From the NCBI RefSeq assembly GCF_012726235.1, contig NZ_JAASAH010000005.1, positions 286,050 through 350,049 on the forward strand: a stretch of 64,000 bases of DNA, written 5' to 3'. Within the stretch, counting starts at the first letter, position 1. Every line of letters begins with the position of its first letter. This DNA is from Streptomyces sp. HNM0574 (GTDB lineage Bacteria > Actinomycetota > Actinomycetes > Streptomycetales > Streptomycetaceae). The notes beneath the pieces are model-generated. The model was not told where the DNA came from, did not search any database, and saw only the letters and a program-made list of their open reading frames with translations. Positions 42,140 to 51,787 of this stretch are shown piece by piece. Made by a program: the position numbers and the translations under genes.

Positions 42140-42646
42140 TCAGACCCCCGTCGCCCCGTCCACGCGTTCGCGGATCAGGTCCGCGTGGCCGCAGTGGCGG
42201 GCGTACTCGCCGATCATGTGCGTGTAGATCCACCGCAGCGAGACCTGCCCGCCCATGAACGGAGCGGTCTCCTCCAGCGCCCGCGCGGCGCAGTTCTCGC
42301 GGGCCCGCGCCGTCTCCTCCCGCCAGGCGCGCAGCGCCTCCGCGTACGAGGAGCCGTCCAGCTCGAAGCCGCCGTCGTGCGCCCCGGGCTCGGCCCGGCC
42401 GTACCGCGGCGGCGCGTCCTCCCCGGCCAGCACGCGCCGGAACCAGTTCCGCTCGACCTCGGCCATGTGCCGTACGAGGCCCAGCAGCGTGACGGGCGAG
42501 GGCGGGGCGGCGGCGAGGCGCAGCTGCGCCTCCGTCAGCCCTTCGCACTTCCCGGCGAGGGTGCCGCGGTAGAAGTCGAGCCAGCTCTCCAGGGTGGTCC
42601 GCTCGTCGGCGTCCAGGGGCGGGGTGGTCCGTTCGATGGCGCTCAT
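42140..42646 (-). CDS. DinB-family (DUF664) protein
   Basis: 168 residues. The four-helix DinB fold has [21 protein letters not shown] (key part [13 protein letters not shown]), [15 protein letters not shown] with the first metal His, and [22 protein letters not shown] with two more (H..HCGH). Divalent-metal-dependent thiol transfer (mycothiol in actinobacteria) is the family activity. Substrate is unknown. The ATG at 42646 is used; the upstream open frame lacks homology. Monocistronic. Confidence 0.9.
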   Translation of the reverse strand: MSAIERTTPPLDADERTTLESWLDFYRGTLAGKCEGLTEAQLRLAAAPPSPVTLLGLVRHMAEVERNWFRRVLAGEDAPPRYGRAEPGAHDGGFELDGSSYAEALRAWREETARARENCAARALEETAPFMGGQVSLRWIYTHMIGEYARHCGHADLIRERVDGATGV

Positions 42647-43127
42647 GACGGCATCCTGGCACCGGGGTCCGACAGTCCCGGGTGACCCGGGCCACGAATT
42701 GGCGCCCCCGCGAGGAATGCGCGCGGAATTCTGTGACCCGGGCCATGGTGAGCGGGGCCACAAAAAGGGCCCCTGGAAAGGGAATTCGGCGGCCGGAAAT
42801 GGGCCCCGGGCGTGAAGTGACGCACAGGCCGAAAGCCCCCTACGAAGGCGCGTAGGACGGTCCGGAACGTGGCTCTCCGTCGACCTCCGCCGCCGCCCGC
42901 CGAGCCGGCCCTCCCGTGGACGGCCCTGCGTACACGGCCATTTGGCCCGGCACCCCACGTCGCAAATCGGACATACGGTTCACGACGGAGTGTTGTGCAT
43001 ATCTGCTCACTACGGGAGCAACTAGTAATAACCATCATTGATGCGCCGGGAAGTGGCGGGTTACCAATGTTGTGGCTTCGGCGGACATGGCCGGAGCTTC
43101 CCCCCACTTTCCGGAGGTACTACCCGC
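42647..43127. other. 481-bp intergenic region before the M23 peptidase
   Basis: Divergent promoter region, with A+T-richer patches near 42720-42780 and 42960-43060. A GGGGCC/GGCCCC hairpin sits at 42754-42773 and GCTC-N7-GAGC at about 43001-43015. I looked for a c-di-AMP (ydaO) riboswitch, often found before Streptomyces wall hydrolases, and did not find its motifs. Confidence 0.5.
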
Positions 43128-43856
43128 ATGTCGAAGACCATCACGACGCGCATTTCCGAGCCCGTCAGCGCTTTCCGCAACAAGAGCACCCGCGGCAAGG
43201 TGGCCATAGTCGCCGCCGGCTTCGGTGCCTCGGCGCTGCTGGGCACGGGCGTGGCGATGGCCGCCGAGTCGGGTTCCCACAGCGACGCCTTCGCCTCGGC
43301 GACGGCCTCCGAGCTGGCCCATTCCACCCGCGCCCAGGCCGATCACCAGAGCAAGGACGCGCAGGCGAAGAAGGCAGCCCACGAGCGGGCGCACGAGAAG
43401 CGCAAGGCCGACCGTGACGCCATCCGCAAGGCCAAGGGCTGGACCAGCCCGATCAACGCGGACTACCAGCTGACCGCGGACTTCGGTAACAGCGGCGACC
43501 GCTGGTCGCACGGCCACTCCGGCCAGGACTTCGGCGTCCCGGTCGGCACCGCGGTGCACGCCGCCAACAAGGGCACCGTCGTCAAGGCCGGCGGCAACGG
43601 CGCCGGTGACGGCCCCGCGTACGGCAACGCCGTGGTGATCAAGCACGACAACGGCCGCTACACCCAGTACGCCCACATGTCGCAGGTCAACGTGAACGTG
43701 GGCGAGAAGGTGAAGAGCGACGAGATCATCGGCAAGTCCGGCAACACCGGCAACAGCTCCGGCCCGCACCTGCACTTCGAGATCCGCACCACCCCTGACT
43801 ACGGCTCGGCCATCGAGCCGGTCTCCATCCTGAGCAAGCACGGCGTGAAGCTCTGA
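43128..43856 (+). CDS. secreted M23 (LytM-type) metallopeptidase
   Basis: 242 residues. A long basic signal peptide (1-47, VAIVAAGFGASALLGTGVAMA) leads to a Lys/Ala/His-rich helical stalk (60-100) and a C-terminal LytM domain. The zinc site is complete: GHSGQDFGVPVGTAV supplies His and Asp, and GPHLHFEI the HxH. It should cut peptide cross-links in the cell wall. The domain order suits a growth or remodelling hydrolase. The ATG at 43128 has SD GGAGG. A strong bidirectional terminator follows. Confidence 0.93.
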   Translation: MSKTITTRISEPVSAFRNKSTRGKVAIVAAGFGASALLGTGVAMAAESGSHSDAFASATASELAHSTRAQADHQSKDAQAKKAAHERAHEKRKADRDAIRKAKGWTSPINADYQLTADFGNSGDRWSHGHSGQDFGVPVGTAVHAANKGTVVKAGGNGAGDGPAYGNAVVIKHDNGRYTQYAHMSQVNVNVGEKVKSDEIIGKSGNTGNSSGPHLHFEIRTTPDYGSAIEPVSILSKHGVKL

Positions 43857-43936
43857 TCGTCGCCGCTGCTCAGGGAGACCCACGGCAGACGAGTGGCTGA
43901 TCACCACGCGCGAGGCGTGGGTCACCCTCCGGAAAA

Positions 43937-43978
43937 CGGCCCCCGTCGGCCCGGCACATGCCGGGCGGACGGGGGCCG
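43937..43978. terminator. bidirectional terminator between the M23 gene and mutY
   Basis: CGGCCCCCGTC (43937-43947) pairs with GACGGGGGCCG (43968-43978), with inner CCGGC/GCCGG and an ACAT loop. Confidence 0.85.
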
Positions 43979-44001
43979 ATCCGTGTTTCCGGGGGCTGCT
44001 C

Positions 44002-44988
44002 TCAGGTGCGCGGCAGCCGGTACAGGCCGTCGGCCAGCGGCTCGACGAGGCCGTCCGAGACCAGCCCGTCCAGCGCGCGGGCCCGCTGCACCGGGTCGTG
44101 CCACACCCGGTCGAGCACCGCCTGCGGAACCGGACGTACCGCCTCCCGCAGCACCGCGAGCAGCTTGCCGCGCACCTGCCGGTCGGTACCCGCGTACGTC
44201 TGGGTCCGGCGGGCCGGGCCCTCGTGCGCCGGGGCGCCCGCGAGCTGCCAGGCGCAGTGCTGCGCGACCGGGCACCGGCCGCACTCGGGGCTGCGCGCCG
44301 TGCACACCAGCGCGCCCAGTTCCATGGTGGCGGCGGCCCAGCGCGCGGCCGTCTCCTCCTCCTCGGGCAGCAGCGCGCGGGCGAGCTTCCGCTCGGCGGC
44401 GGTGGTCGCGTTCGGCGGGTACTGCCGCCCGCTCACCGCGCGGGCGAAGACCCGGCGCACATTGGTGTCGAGCACCGGGTGCCGCTGGCCGTACGCGAAG
44501 GAGGCGACGGCGGCGGCCGTGTACTCGCCGACGCCGGGCAGGGCCAGCAGCTGCGCGTGCTCGCGGGGGACGTCCCCGCCGTGCCGCTCCGCTATGGCCG
44601 AGGCGGCGCCGTGCAGCCGCAGCGCGCGGCGCGGGTAGCCGAGCCTGCCCCAGGCGCGTACCGCCTCGCCCGAGGGCTCGGCCGCGAGGTCGGCGGGGCG
44701 CGGCCAGCGCTCCATCCACTCCTCGTACACGGGCAGCACTCGCTTCACGGGGGTCTGCTGCAGCATGAACTCGCTGACCATCACGCCCCAGGCTCCTGCC
44801 TCGGGGCGGCGCCAGGGCAGGTCACGGGCGTGGTTGCCGAACCAGTCGACGACGGGGGCGTGCAGCGCGCGGGCCGCCGAGAGGGTGGTCGCGGCGGACA
44901 CGTCCGCGCCCTCGGCGGCCGGGGACGCGTGGGGGGCTTCGGGGGACGTGGAGGCTTCGGGCGAGGTGGTCTCGGTGGTCGCAGTCAT
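44002..44988 (-). CDS. mutY: A/G-specific adenine glycosylase
   Basis: 328 residues. It removes adenine mispaired with 8-oxoguanine. The HhH-GPD core has the catalytic Glu in SEFMLQQTPV, the LPGVGEYTAAAVASFAYG helix-hairpin-helix and the catalytic Asp in HPVLDTNVRRVFAR. The [4Fe-4S] loop is C-x6-C-x2-C-x5-C (CTARSPECGRCPVAQHC). The C-terminal NUDIX-like 8-oxoG reader of E. coli MutY is reduced to a short module, normal for actinobacteria. The first 35 residues are Ser/Ala/Glu rich. ATG 44988 is used. Confidence 0.93.
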   Translation of the reverse strand: MTATTETTSPEASTSPEAPHASPAAEGADVSAATTLSAARALHAPVVDWFGNHARDLPWRRPEAGAWGVMVSEFMLQQTPVKRVLPVYEEWMERWPRPADLAAEPSGEAVRAWGRLGYPRRALRLHGAASAIAERHGGDVPREHAQLLALPGVGEYTAAAVASFAYGQRHPVLDTNVRRVFARAVSGRQYPPNATTAAERKLARALLPEEEETAARWAAATMELGALVCTARSPECGRCPVAQHCAWQLAGAPAHEGPARRTQTYAGTDRQVRGKLLAVLREAVRPVPQAVLDRVWHDPVQRARALDGLVSDGLVEPLADGLYRLPRT

Positions 44989-45353
44989 GGCACCACCGAT
45001 CCTGGCATGGACGCGAGCAAGCCGGAAACGTCCACGCGGTGGGGGCGGGGCGGCACCGGACCGGGCGGCGCGCGGCCACCGCCGGGCGCCCCCGCGCAGG
45101 GAGCCACCGCCCGTGCGGGAGCATGCCGAACGGGCCGTACCTGTACGGGAGTTGGGGTGTGCGACGGGTGCGTGCGGGGGCGTGCGCCGAGGTGAGGGGT
45201 CGTCACCCTCGGGCGTCGCGGCGTCACCCGGTGAGAGCGGGACGGGGTGTGACGCGGGGCCGCGCGGAGGTGTGGGTGCGTTCATCACAAAAGTTGCCGC
45301 GTCCTGTGGACGGTACGGTCTGCGCGGCCGGTGATGTCTCGTAAGGTTTCCAC
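44989..45353. other. 365-bp intergenic region between divergent genes
   Basis: GC-rich, with no gene I can support on either strand. It should carry the promoters of mutY and of the membrane protein at 45354. No clear repeats. Confidence 0.4.
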
Positions 45354-46169
45354 GTGGGATCTCTGCGCAACCCGATCGGACCTCTTCCCTCGTCGATCTA
45401 CTGGCGGCGAAGGGCAGTTGCGTGTGCCGTCCTCGCTCTCGTGGTCCTGCTCGCGGTCTGGGTCTCCGGGCTGTTCGGCGGCGGCACCGAGACGCAGGGC
45501 AAGGGCGGCGGAGGCGGACCGGCCGCCACCATCACACCAGGACCGACGCATTCCGGCCCCGTCGTCACCGAGCGGCCCGGCGGCCGCGAGGAGGCCGACG
45601 CGGGCGCGGGCGACGCGGGTTCGACGGGCTCGGGCGCCGGCTCCGGTACGGGCGGCGACCAGGGTTCCGGAGCGGACGGCTCCGCCTGGGAGATCGCGCC
45701 GGGCTCCTCGGGCGCCGGGTCCACGGGCTCGGGTGCCACCGGCGGTGGCACGGGCGGCGCACCGGCGCAGCTCCCGGCCTGCCAGGGCCCGGACGTGACG
45801 GTGAAGCTGCGCAGCCTGGAGAAGTCCTACGGCCCCGGCGAGAAGCCGGAGTTCGAGCTCACGGCAAAGAACGCGGGCGGCGACGCCTGCCGCGTGGACC
45901 TCGGCCGCGGGTCGACCGTCGTCACGGTCACCGACGCCGACGACGAGAAGGTGTGGACCTCCTCCGACTGCCGCCGCGACACGTCCCCCGCGTACCTGCG
46001 GGTGCCGGGCGGCGGCGAGGCGAGCAGCGAGTTCACCTGGCTCCGCAGGCCCAGCGCCCCCGACTGCGGCACGCCGCCCGCCACTTCGGCCGCGCCGGGC
46101 GAGTACGAGATCACCGTCGCGCCGTCCGGGCTGGCGAAGGCGAAGACCACCTTCGCGCTCGAATCCTGA
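45354..46169 (+). CDS. membrane-anchored protein with extracellular Ig-like domain
   Basis: 271 residues. A short cytoplasmic tail, one transmembrane helix (about 21-42), and a long Gly/Ser/Thr-rich spacer (45-140) lead to a compact beta domain (about 143-271). The domain has Cys in PACQGPDV, DACRVD, SSDCRR and PDCGTP, probably two disulfides. It resembles DUF4232-type or other Ig-like surface domains. No enzyme motif. The GTG at 45354 with AAGG upstream is used. A strong hairpin shared with disA follows. Confidence 0.8.
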   Translation: MGSLRNPIGPLPSSIYWRRRAVACAVLALVVLLAVWVSGLFGGGTETQGKGGGGGPAATITPGPTHSGPVVTERPGGREEADAGAGDAGSTGSGAGSGTGGDQGSGADGSAWEIAPGSSGAGSTGSGATGGGTGGAPAQLPACQGPDVTVKLRSLEKSYGPGEKPEFELTAKNAGGDACRVDLGRGSTVVTVTDADDEKVWTSSDCRRDTSPAYLRVPGGGEASSEFTWLRRPSAPDCGTPPATSAAPGEYEITVAPSGLAKAKTTFALES

Positions 46170-46178
46170 CGGACACAC

Positions 46179-46220
46179 ACGACAGCGGGGCCGGCCCGAT
46201 CGGACCGGCCCCGCTGTCGT
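46179..46220. terminator. bidirectional terminator between the membrane-protein gene and disA
   Basis: ACGACAGCGGGGCCGG (46179-46194) pairs exactly with 46205-46220 around a 10-nt middle that can extend the stem. Confidence 0.88.
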
Positions 46221-46225
46221 AGGCG

Positions 46226-47350
46226 TCAGACGTAGCGTTCGAGGATGCTCGACTCGGCCAGGCGGGAGAGACCCTCGCGGACCGAGCGGGCCCGGGTCTC
46301 GCCGACGCCGTCGACGGTCTGGAGATCGTCCACGCTCGCGGCGAGCAGCTTCTGGAGCCCGCCGAAGTGCTCCACCAGCCGCTCGATGACGGTGCCCGGG
46401 AGCCGCGGCACCTTCGCCAGCAGGCGGTACCCGCGCGGGGAGACCGCGGAATCCAGCGTCTCGGGGGAGCCGCTGTAGCCCAACGCGCGGGCGACGGTGG
46501 AGAGTTCGAGCAGCTCGGAGTGGCTGAGCTGGTTCAGCTCGCTGAGCGCTTCGGCGACCGTGCGGCTGCGCCGGGCGCTCGGCGGCGGCACGTAGTCCCG
46601 GGCGACGAGCTCGCGTTCTGGCTCCACACCGGCGATCAGCTCGTCCAGCTGGAGGGAGAGGAGCCGGCCGTCGGTGCCGAGCTCGACGACGTACTCGGCG
46701 ATCTCCGTGGCGATGCGGCGGACCATCTCCAGCCGCTGCGAGACGGCTGTGACGTCCCGGACCGTCACCAAGTCCTCGATCTCCAGGGCCGAGAGGGTGC
46801 CGGCGACCTCGTCGAGCCGCAGCTTGTACCGCTCCAGGGTGGCCAGCGCCTGGTTCGCGCGGGACAGGATCGCGGCCGAGTCCTCCAGGACCCGGCGCTG
46901 ACCGTCGACGTACAGCGCGATCAGCCGCATCGACTGGCTGACCGAGACCACGGGGAAGCCCGTCTGGAGCGAGACGCGCTGCGCGGTGCGGTGCCGGGTG
47001 CCGGTCTCCTCCGTCGGGATGGAGGCGTCCGGCACGAGCTGGACGCCCGCGCGCACGATCTTGGTGATGTCCCGGTCGAGGATGAGCGCGCCGTCGAGCT
47101 TGCACAGCTCGCGCAGCCGCGTCGCGGAGAAGTCGACGTCGAGGATGAAACCGCCGGTGCACAGGGGCTCGACGTTCTTGTCCATGCCGAGGACTATGAG
47201 GCCGCCCGTGTTCCCGCGCAGTACGCGCTCCAGGCCGTCCCGCAGAGCGGTGCCAGGCGCGACCGCGCTCAGCGAGGCACGCATCAGACCCTCGGTGCCG
47301 GAGCTTCCGCCGGCCCTGCCGGGGGCTGGTGCCCGGTCGTTGGCTGCCAC
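46226..47350 (-). CDS. disA: diadenylate cyclase / DNA-scanning protein DisA
   Basis: 374 residues. It makes cyclic di-AMP from two ATP and slides on DNA, pausing at branched structures. The DAC domain (about 30-160) has [10 protein letters not shown] (DGA motif) and GTRHRTAQR (RHR). A coiled linker and a C-terminal helix-hairpin-helix ([21 protein letters not shown], key part [10 protein letters not shown]) bind DNA. The GTG at 47350 follows GGAGT. It lies just downstream of radA on the same strand; RadA/Sms is a known DisA partner, so the pair is probably one operon. Confidence 0.96.
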   Translation of the reverse strand: MAANDRAPAPGRAGGSSGTEGLMRASLSAVAPGTALRDGLERVLRGNTGGLIVLGMDKNVEPLCTGGFILDVDFSATRLRELCKLDGALILDRDITKIVRAGVQLVPDASIPTEETGTRHRTAQRVSLQTGFPVVSVSQSMRLIALYVDGQRRVLEDSAAILSRANQALATLERYKLRLDEVAGTLSALEIEDLVTVRDVTAVSQRLEMVRRIATEIAEYVVELGTDGRLLSLQLDELIAGVEPERELVARDYVPPPSARRSRTVAEALSELNQLSHSELLELSTVARALGYSGSPETLDSAVSPRGYRLLAKVPRLPGTVIERLVEHFGGLQKLLAASVDDLQTVDGVGETRARSVREGLSRLAESSILERYV

Positions 47351-47412
47351 TGCACTCCTTCGGTCGTGCGTACCTGTGCCGGATGGCATGACTTCATTGA
47401 CCGGGGCAAAGT

Positions 47413-48831
47413 CTACCGGCGCTCCTGCTCCTGGTGTGCGGTGCTCCGCGCGGGACGTGCGGGCAGCATCCGCAGCGCCTCGCCGACGTCGGCGACCTCG
47501 CGCACCCGCATGCCCTCGGGCACCCGGCCCGGATCGGCCGGGACCAGCGCGTGGGTGAACCCCAGCCGCGCGGCCTCGGCCAGCCTGCGCTGCACGCCCG
47601 TCACCCGCCGCACCTCGCCCGCGAGGCCGACCTCCCCTATGGCGACCAGGTTCTTCGGCAGCGGGGTGTCCCCGGCGGCGCTCGCCAGCGCCAGCGCCAC
47701 CGCGAGATCGGCCGCGGGCTCCTGGAGCTTCACGCCGCCGACCGTCGCGCTGTAGATGTCCCGCTTGCCGAGGGCGCTGATCCGGCCCCGCTGCTCCAGC
47801 ACGGCCAGCATCATCGACACCCGTGACGTCTCCAGGCCCGAGGTGGTGCGGCGGGGGGAGGGGATCTGGCTGTCGACGGTGAGCGCCTGCACCTCGGCGA
47901 CCAGCGGCCTGCGGCCCTCCAGCGTCACCGTGAGGCAGGTGCCGGGGACGGGCTCGGAGCGCTGGGTGAGGAAGAGGCCCGAGGGGTCGGCCAGCCCCGT
48001 GATGCCCTCGTCGTGCAGCTCGAAGCAGCCGACCTCGTCCGTCGTCCCGTACCGGTTCTTGACGCCGCGTACGAGGCGGAGCCGCGCGTGCCGGTCGCCC
48101 TCGAAGTGCAGGACGACGTCGACGAGATGCTCCAGCAGGCGCGGGCCCGCGATGGAGCCGTCCTTGGTGACGTGGCCGACGAGGATCGTGGACATCCCGC
48201 GCTCCTTGGACGCGCGGATCAGCGCGCCCGCGACCTCGCGGACCTGCGCGACGCCGCCGGGGGCGCCGTCGATCTCGGGAGAGGCGATCGTCTGCACCGA
48301 GTCGAGCACCAGCAGGGTGGGCTTGACCTCGTCGAGGTGGGCGAGGACGGCGGAGAGGTCCGTCTCGGCCGTGAGATAGAGGTGTTCGCTGAGCGCGCCG
48401 ATCCGGTCGGCCCGCAGCCGCACCTGCCCGGCGGACTCCTCGCCCGTGACGTACAGCGTGCGGTGGGTGTCGTCGGCCGCCTTCGCCGCGACGTCCAGCA
48501 GCAGCGTCGACTTGCCGACGCCGGGCTCGCCCGCGAGCAGCACCACGGCGCCGGGGACCATGCCGCCGCCGAGCACCCGGTCCAGCTCGGGGACGCCGGT
48601 GCCGCGGGCCGTCGCCTGCTTGCCGTCGACCTCGCCGATGGGCAGCGCGGAGGCGCTGACGCGGCCGGGCGCGGTGGTCTTCACGGCGGTGCCGCCCGTC
48701 TCCTCGACGGTGCCCCAGGCGTGGCACTCCGGGCAGCGGCCGAGCCACTTCGCGGTCTGCCAGCCGCATTCCGAGCAGCGGTAGGAGGGGCGTGCCTTCG
48801 AGGCGGCGGAGGAGGCTTTACGGGTGGCCAT
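47413..48831 (-). CDS. radA: DNA repair ATPase RadA (Sms)
   Basis: 472 residues. It drives branch migration during recombinational repair. A four-Cys zinc ribbon (CSEC...CPEC) opens the chain. The RecA-like core has Walker [10 protein letters not shown] and Walker B LLVLDSV. The RadA-specific KNRYG motif appears in [15 protein letters not shown] (Tyr in place of the usual Phe). A Lon-protease-like C-terminal domain follows ([21 protein letters not shown], key part [13 protein letters not shown]). ATG 48831 begins MATRK; the upstream extension lacks similarity. Co-directional with disA (62 bp gap). Confidence 0.96.
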   Translation of the reverse strand: MATRKASSAASKARPSYRCSECGWQTAKWLGRCPECHAWGTVEETGGTAVKTTAPGRVSASALPIGEVDGKQATARGTGVPELDRVLGGGMVPGAVVLLAGEPGVGKSTLLLDVAAKAADDTHRTLYVTGEESAGQVRLRADRIGALSEHLYLTAETDLSAVLAHLDEVKPTLLVLDSVQTIASPEIDGAPGGVAQVREVAGALIRASKERGMSTILVGHVTKDGSIAGPRLLEHLVDVVLHFEGDRHARLRLVRGVKNRYGTTDEVGCFELHDEGITGLADPSGLFLTQRSEPVPGTCLTVTLEGRRPLVAEVQALTVDSQIPSPRRTTSGLETSRVSMMLAVLEQRGRISALGKRDIYSATVGGVKLQEPAADLAVALALASAAGDTPLPKNLVAIGEVGLAGEVRRVTGVQRRLAEAARLGFTHALVPADPGRVPEGMRVREVADVGEALRMLPARPARSTAHQEQERR

Positions 48832-48991
48832 GCGCGCCACCGTATCCGCGCCCACCGACAGCGGGTCACGGGAGATCCGGGGAGGGGTGCGCGCCGGGGA
48901 CGGTCCGGTTCCACGGGAGCGGGTCACCCGTAGGGATTAAACCTGCGCGACCGGCTCCGCCGAAACGCCATCATCCGCCTACCGTCGCCGG

Positions 48992-50755
48992 GTGATGAGC
49001 AGCAGGCGCGAGCACCCTCCGCAGTCCACCGGCGCACACCGGGCGCACTCCGCCCGCCGTCCGCCCGGGCGGCCGGCCGGTCACGGGCCGCTCACGGCTT
49101 ACGAACCGTACCTGGACGGCCTGTTCACCTACTGCCTCTCCGTCATGTGCGAGCACGACGCGGCGACGGAGTCGCTCGCGGACGCGCTCGTCGTCGCCGA
49201 CCGGCAGCACGAACGGGAGCGGGTGCCCGCCGACCCCGGCCTCTACCGGCCCTGGCTGTACTCGCTGGCCCGCTGGTCCTGCCTGTGCCGTCTGGCCGAG
49301 CAGGGCGCGGCCGACAGCGCACGCGCCGACGGCACGGGCCCGTCCGGTTCCGCTGCCTCCGCGCCCGCGGCGGCCCGCGAGTCCGAGCCGGTACGGACCC
49401 AGCGCCGCCGCGAACTGTCCGCGCTCGCCTGGCCGGAGGCCGCGGGGACGACGCCGGAGCAGCGCGAGGCGCTCGAACTCGCGGTGCGCCACGGGCTGCC
49501 CGAGCCGGAGGTCGCGGCCGTGCTCTCGCTCGCCCCGGACACGCTGCGCGAACTGCTCTCGCACGCCGCCTGCGAGGTGGAGCGGACCCGCGCCGCGCTG
49601 GCCGTCGTCGAGTCCGGCGGCTGCCCCGCCGTCACCCGCCTCGCGGGGGACGACCGGCTGCTGCTGGGTACGGCGCTGCGCCGGGAGCTGATCCGGCACG
49701 TCGACGAGTGCGCCGCCTGCCGCCGGGTCGCCATGGGAGCGATGGAGGGCGTCTCCTGGCCCGGCACCGCGCCCGCCGGCACCGCCGAGCTCGCCGTCCT
49801 CGCCGCGCCGCGCCCCGCCGTCGCCGCCGCCGTCACGCTCGCGCGGCGGGCCCGCGCGCAGCGCAGCCCGCGCTTCGACCGCACCGGGTTCCCCATGGAG
49901 CTCAAGGACCGCGCGGCCCGCCGGGACCGGATGCGCAGCCGCGCGGTGACCACGACGGTCGTCGCCACCGTCCTGGCCGCGCCGGTGCTCGCCCTGTGGG
50001 CCGCCTACCGGGGCGCGCCGCTGACCGGCGAGCGGGACGAGGGCGCGGTCTCGGCGGCCGAGCGGGAGGAGGGCCTGGGCGGGCATCCGTACGAGAACGC
50101 GGCGCAGGGCAGCCCGGGCCCGGGCACCAACTCGCCCGGCCAGGGCGCGCGTTCGCCGCGGGTCTCGGTGGGCGCGGACTCGCAGCACGCGGGCCGGTCG
50201 AGCCCCTCGGGCGGCCGGGAGCGGAGCGTGGGCAGGCTCCACGTCGACGCGCACTCCGCCGGGGACGCGACGCTCGTGACGCTCACCGCCTCGGGCGGCG
50301 CCCCGGTGCGCTGGACGGCCACCGTCGACGCCTCGTGGCTGAGCCTCAGCCGTACGGGCGGGGTGCTGCGGCCGGGGGAGAGCACGCAGGTGCGGGTGGT
50401 GGTGGACCGGGCGCGGGAGCCGGCCCGTGCCTGGGCCGCGCATGTGCGCTTCGCGCCGTCCGGTGCCGTGGTCACCCTTCAGGGGCGGGGGAGCGGGAGC
50501 ACACCGCCGTCGGAGGAGCCGCCGCCCTCCAGCGATCCGCCCCCGTCGCAGCCGCCGCCCTCCAGCGAGCCGCCGCCGTCCTCGGAGCCGCCGCCCACCG
50601 AGGACCCGCCGCCGTCCCAGGAGCCCCCGCCGTCCAGCGATCCGCCGTCCTCCAGCGATCCGCCACCGGGCGAGGACCCGCCGCCGTCCTCCGGCGGGCC
50701 CTCCCCGGAGCCCTCCGGCACCGCCTCGCCCTCGACGGCGCCCCTCGCGGGCTGA
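48992..50755 (+). CDS. sigma-like / zinc-motif / transmembrane / BACON fusion protein
   Basis: 587 residues. Residues 35-205 resemble ECF regions 2 and 4 (YLDGLFTYCLSVMCEHD; PEQREALELAVRHGLPEPEVAAVLSL in two parts, key EPEVAAVLSLAPDTLRELL). An anti-sigma-like HVDECAAC (HxxxCxxC, 236-243) follows. One transmembrane helix lies at about 318-338. Outside is a BACON-type Ig domain at about 408-495 (LTASGGAPVRWTATVDASWLSL, key part ASWLSLSRTGGVL), then a Pro/Ser-rich tail (500-575). A regulator joined to its own membrane anchor and surface domain is the best reading; whether the sigma part works is unknown. GTG 48992 or ATG 48995. Confidence 0.8.
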   Translation: MMSSRREHPPQSTGAHRAHSARRPPGRPAGHGPLTAYEPYLDGLFTYCLSVMCEHDAATESLADALVVADRQHERERVPADPGLYRPWLYSLARWSCLCRLAEQGAADSARADGTGPSGSAASAPAAARESEPVRTQRRRELSALAWPEAAGTTPEQREALELAVRHGLPEPEVAAVLSLAPDTLRELLSHAACEVERTRAALAVVESGGCPAVTRLAGDDRLLLGTALRRELIRHVDECAACRRVAMGAMEGVSWPGTAPAGTAELAVLAAPRPAVAAAVTLARRARAQRSPRFDRTGFPMELKDRAARRDRMRSRAVTTTVVATVLAAPVLALWAAYRGAPLTGERDEGAVSAAEREEGLGGHPYENAAQGSPGPGTNSPGQGARSPRVSVGADSQHAGRSSPSGGRERSVGRLHVDAHSAGDATLVTLTASGGAPVRWTATVDASWLSLSRTGGVLRPGESTQVRVVVDRAREPARAWAAHVRFAPSGAVVTLQGRGSGSTPPSEEPPPSSDPPPSQPPPSSEPPPSSEPPPTEDPPPSQEPPPSSDPPSSSDPPPGEDPPPSSGGPSPEPSGTASPSTAPLAG

Positions 50756-50767
50756 ACTCCCGCGCGT

Positions 50768-50788
50768 ACGGCCGGAGTCGGCCGTTTT
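50768..50788 (+). terminator. intrinsic-type terminator after the BACON fusion gene
   Basis: ACGGCCG-GAGT-CGGCCGT followed by TTT. A 7-bp stem with a short U-tract, 13 nt past the stop. Confidence 0.7.
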
Positions 50789-50801
50789 GCTCAGTGTTCC
50801 G

Positions 50802-51737
50802 TCAGCCGCAGGAGCCGCAGCCGCCGCGGGGCGGGTCCGCGGGGTGCGGGGCGAGGAGCGGGAGGTTCCGCGACTCGGCCGCCGCCAGCCGGTCCCGGCA
50901 GAACTCGGCGAGCAGTGCGTAACCGCCCTCGCCCATCAGCTCGATCAGCTCCGGGCGGTAGGACTCGTAGACCGGCCTGGCCCCTCCGTGCGCCGAAGGC
51001 GCCGAGGTGCACCACCAGTTCAGGTCGTGGCCGCCGCCGCCCCAGCCGCGCCGGTCGTACTCGCCGATCGTGACGAGCAACACCTCTTCGCCGTCCGGGC
51101 GTTCGACCCACTCGTAGGTCCGCCGGACGGGCAGCTGCCAGCAGACGTCCGGCTTGGTCTCCAGCGGCTCGCGGCCCTCGCTCAGGGCCAGCGTGTGCAG
51201 GGCGCAGCCCTGGCCTCCGGAGAAGCCGGGGCGGTTGTTGAAGATGCAGGCCCCCTGCCAGCGACGGGTCTGGCGCTCGCCGTCCTCGTCCTCCTGCACC
51301 CAGCCCGAGGTGGTGCCGACGTCGTGGAACTGCCAGGTCTCGGGGGTGAGCCGGGCCACGTGCTTGGCGACGCGCTCCTCGTCCTCCTCGTCGGAGAAGT
51401 GGGCGCCGAGCGTGCAGCAGCCGTCCGTCGCGCGGCCGGGGCGGATGCCCTGGCAGCCCTGGCCGAAGATGCAGTTCCAGCGCGAGGTCAGCCACGTCAG
51501 GTCGCAGCGGAAGACCTGGTCCTCGTCCTCCGGGTCGGGGAACTCGACCCAGGCGCGCGGGAAGTCGAGCCCCGTCTCCTCGTCGCGCGGCTCCGCGGCG
51601 GGCTCACCGTCCGTCGCTGTGCGCGCACTTGGAGTCACAGGAGTCTGTTCGTCCTCGCCGGGACCCCCGGCCACCACCGTCCGTGCAGCCATCGACGTGC
51701 CCTGCTTCCTACGCTTCGCCGCTTTCGTCTTACCCAC
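50802..51737 (-). CDS. conserved cysteine-rich protein
   Basis: 311 residues, function not recognised. The basic start [12 protein letters not shown] and a disordered stretch precede a core with many Cys: [58 protein letters not shown], and the terminal CGSCG. The spacing suggests a metal or Fe-S centre, as in YkgJ/DUF3109-type Cys-rich proteins. No transmembrane segment. ATG 51737 is used. Divergent from the ppx gene by 50 bp. Conserved in actinobacteria as far as I recall. Confidence 0.75.
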   Translation of the reverse strand: MGKTKAAKRRKQGTSMAARTVVAGGPGEDEQTPVTPSARTATDGEPAAEPRDEETGLDFPRAWVEFPDPEDEDQVFRCDLTWLTSRWNCIFGQGCQGIRPGRATDGCCTLGAHFSDEEDEERVAKHVARLTPETWQFHDVGTTSGWVQEDEDGERQTRRWQGACIFNNRPGFSGGQGCALHTLALSEGREPLETKPDVCWQLPVRRTYEWVERPDGEEVLLVTIGEYDRRGWGGGGHDLNWWCTSAPSAHGGARPVYESYRPELIELMGEGGYALLAEFCRDRLAAAESRNLPLLAPHPADPPRGGCGSCG

Positions 51738-51787
51738 GAATCCAGCGTACGGGTCAGCGGGCCGCGTCAGCGGATAGCGTGCTGTAC

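Noticed and set aside
42850..43127. c-di-AMP (ydaO) riboswitch upstream of the M23 peptidase
   Set aside because: Such riboswitches often precede Streptomyces wall hydrolases, but the conserved core sequences and two-fold layout are not present here.
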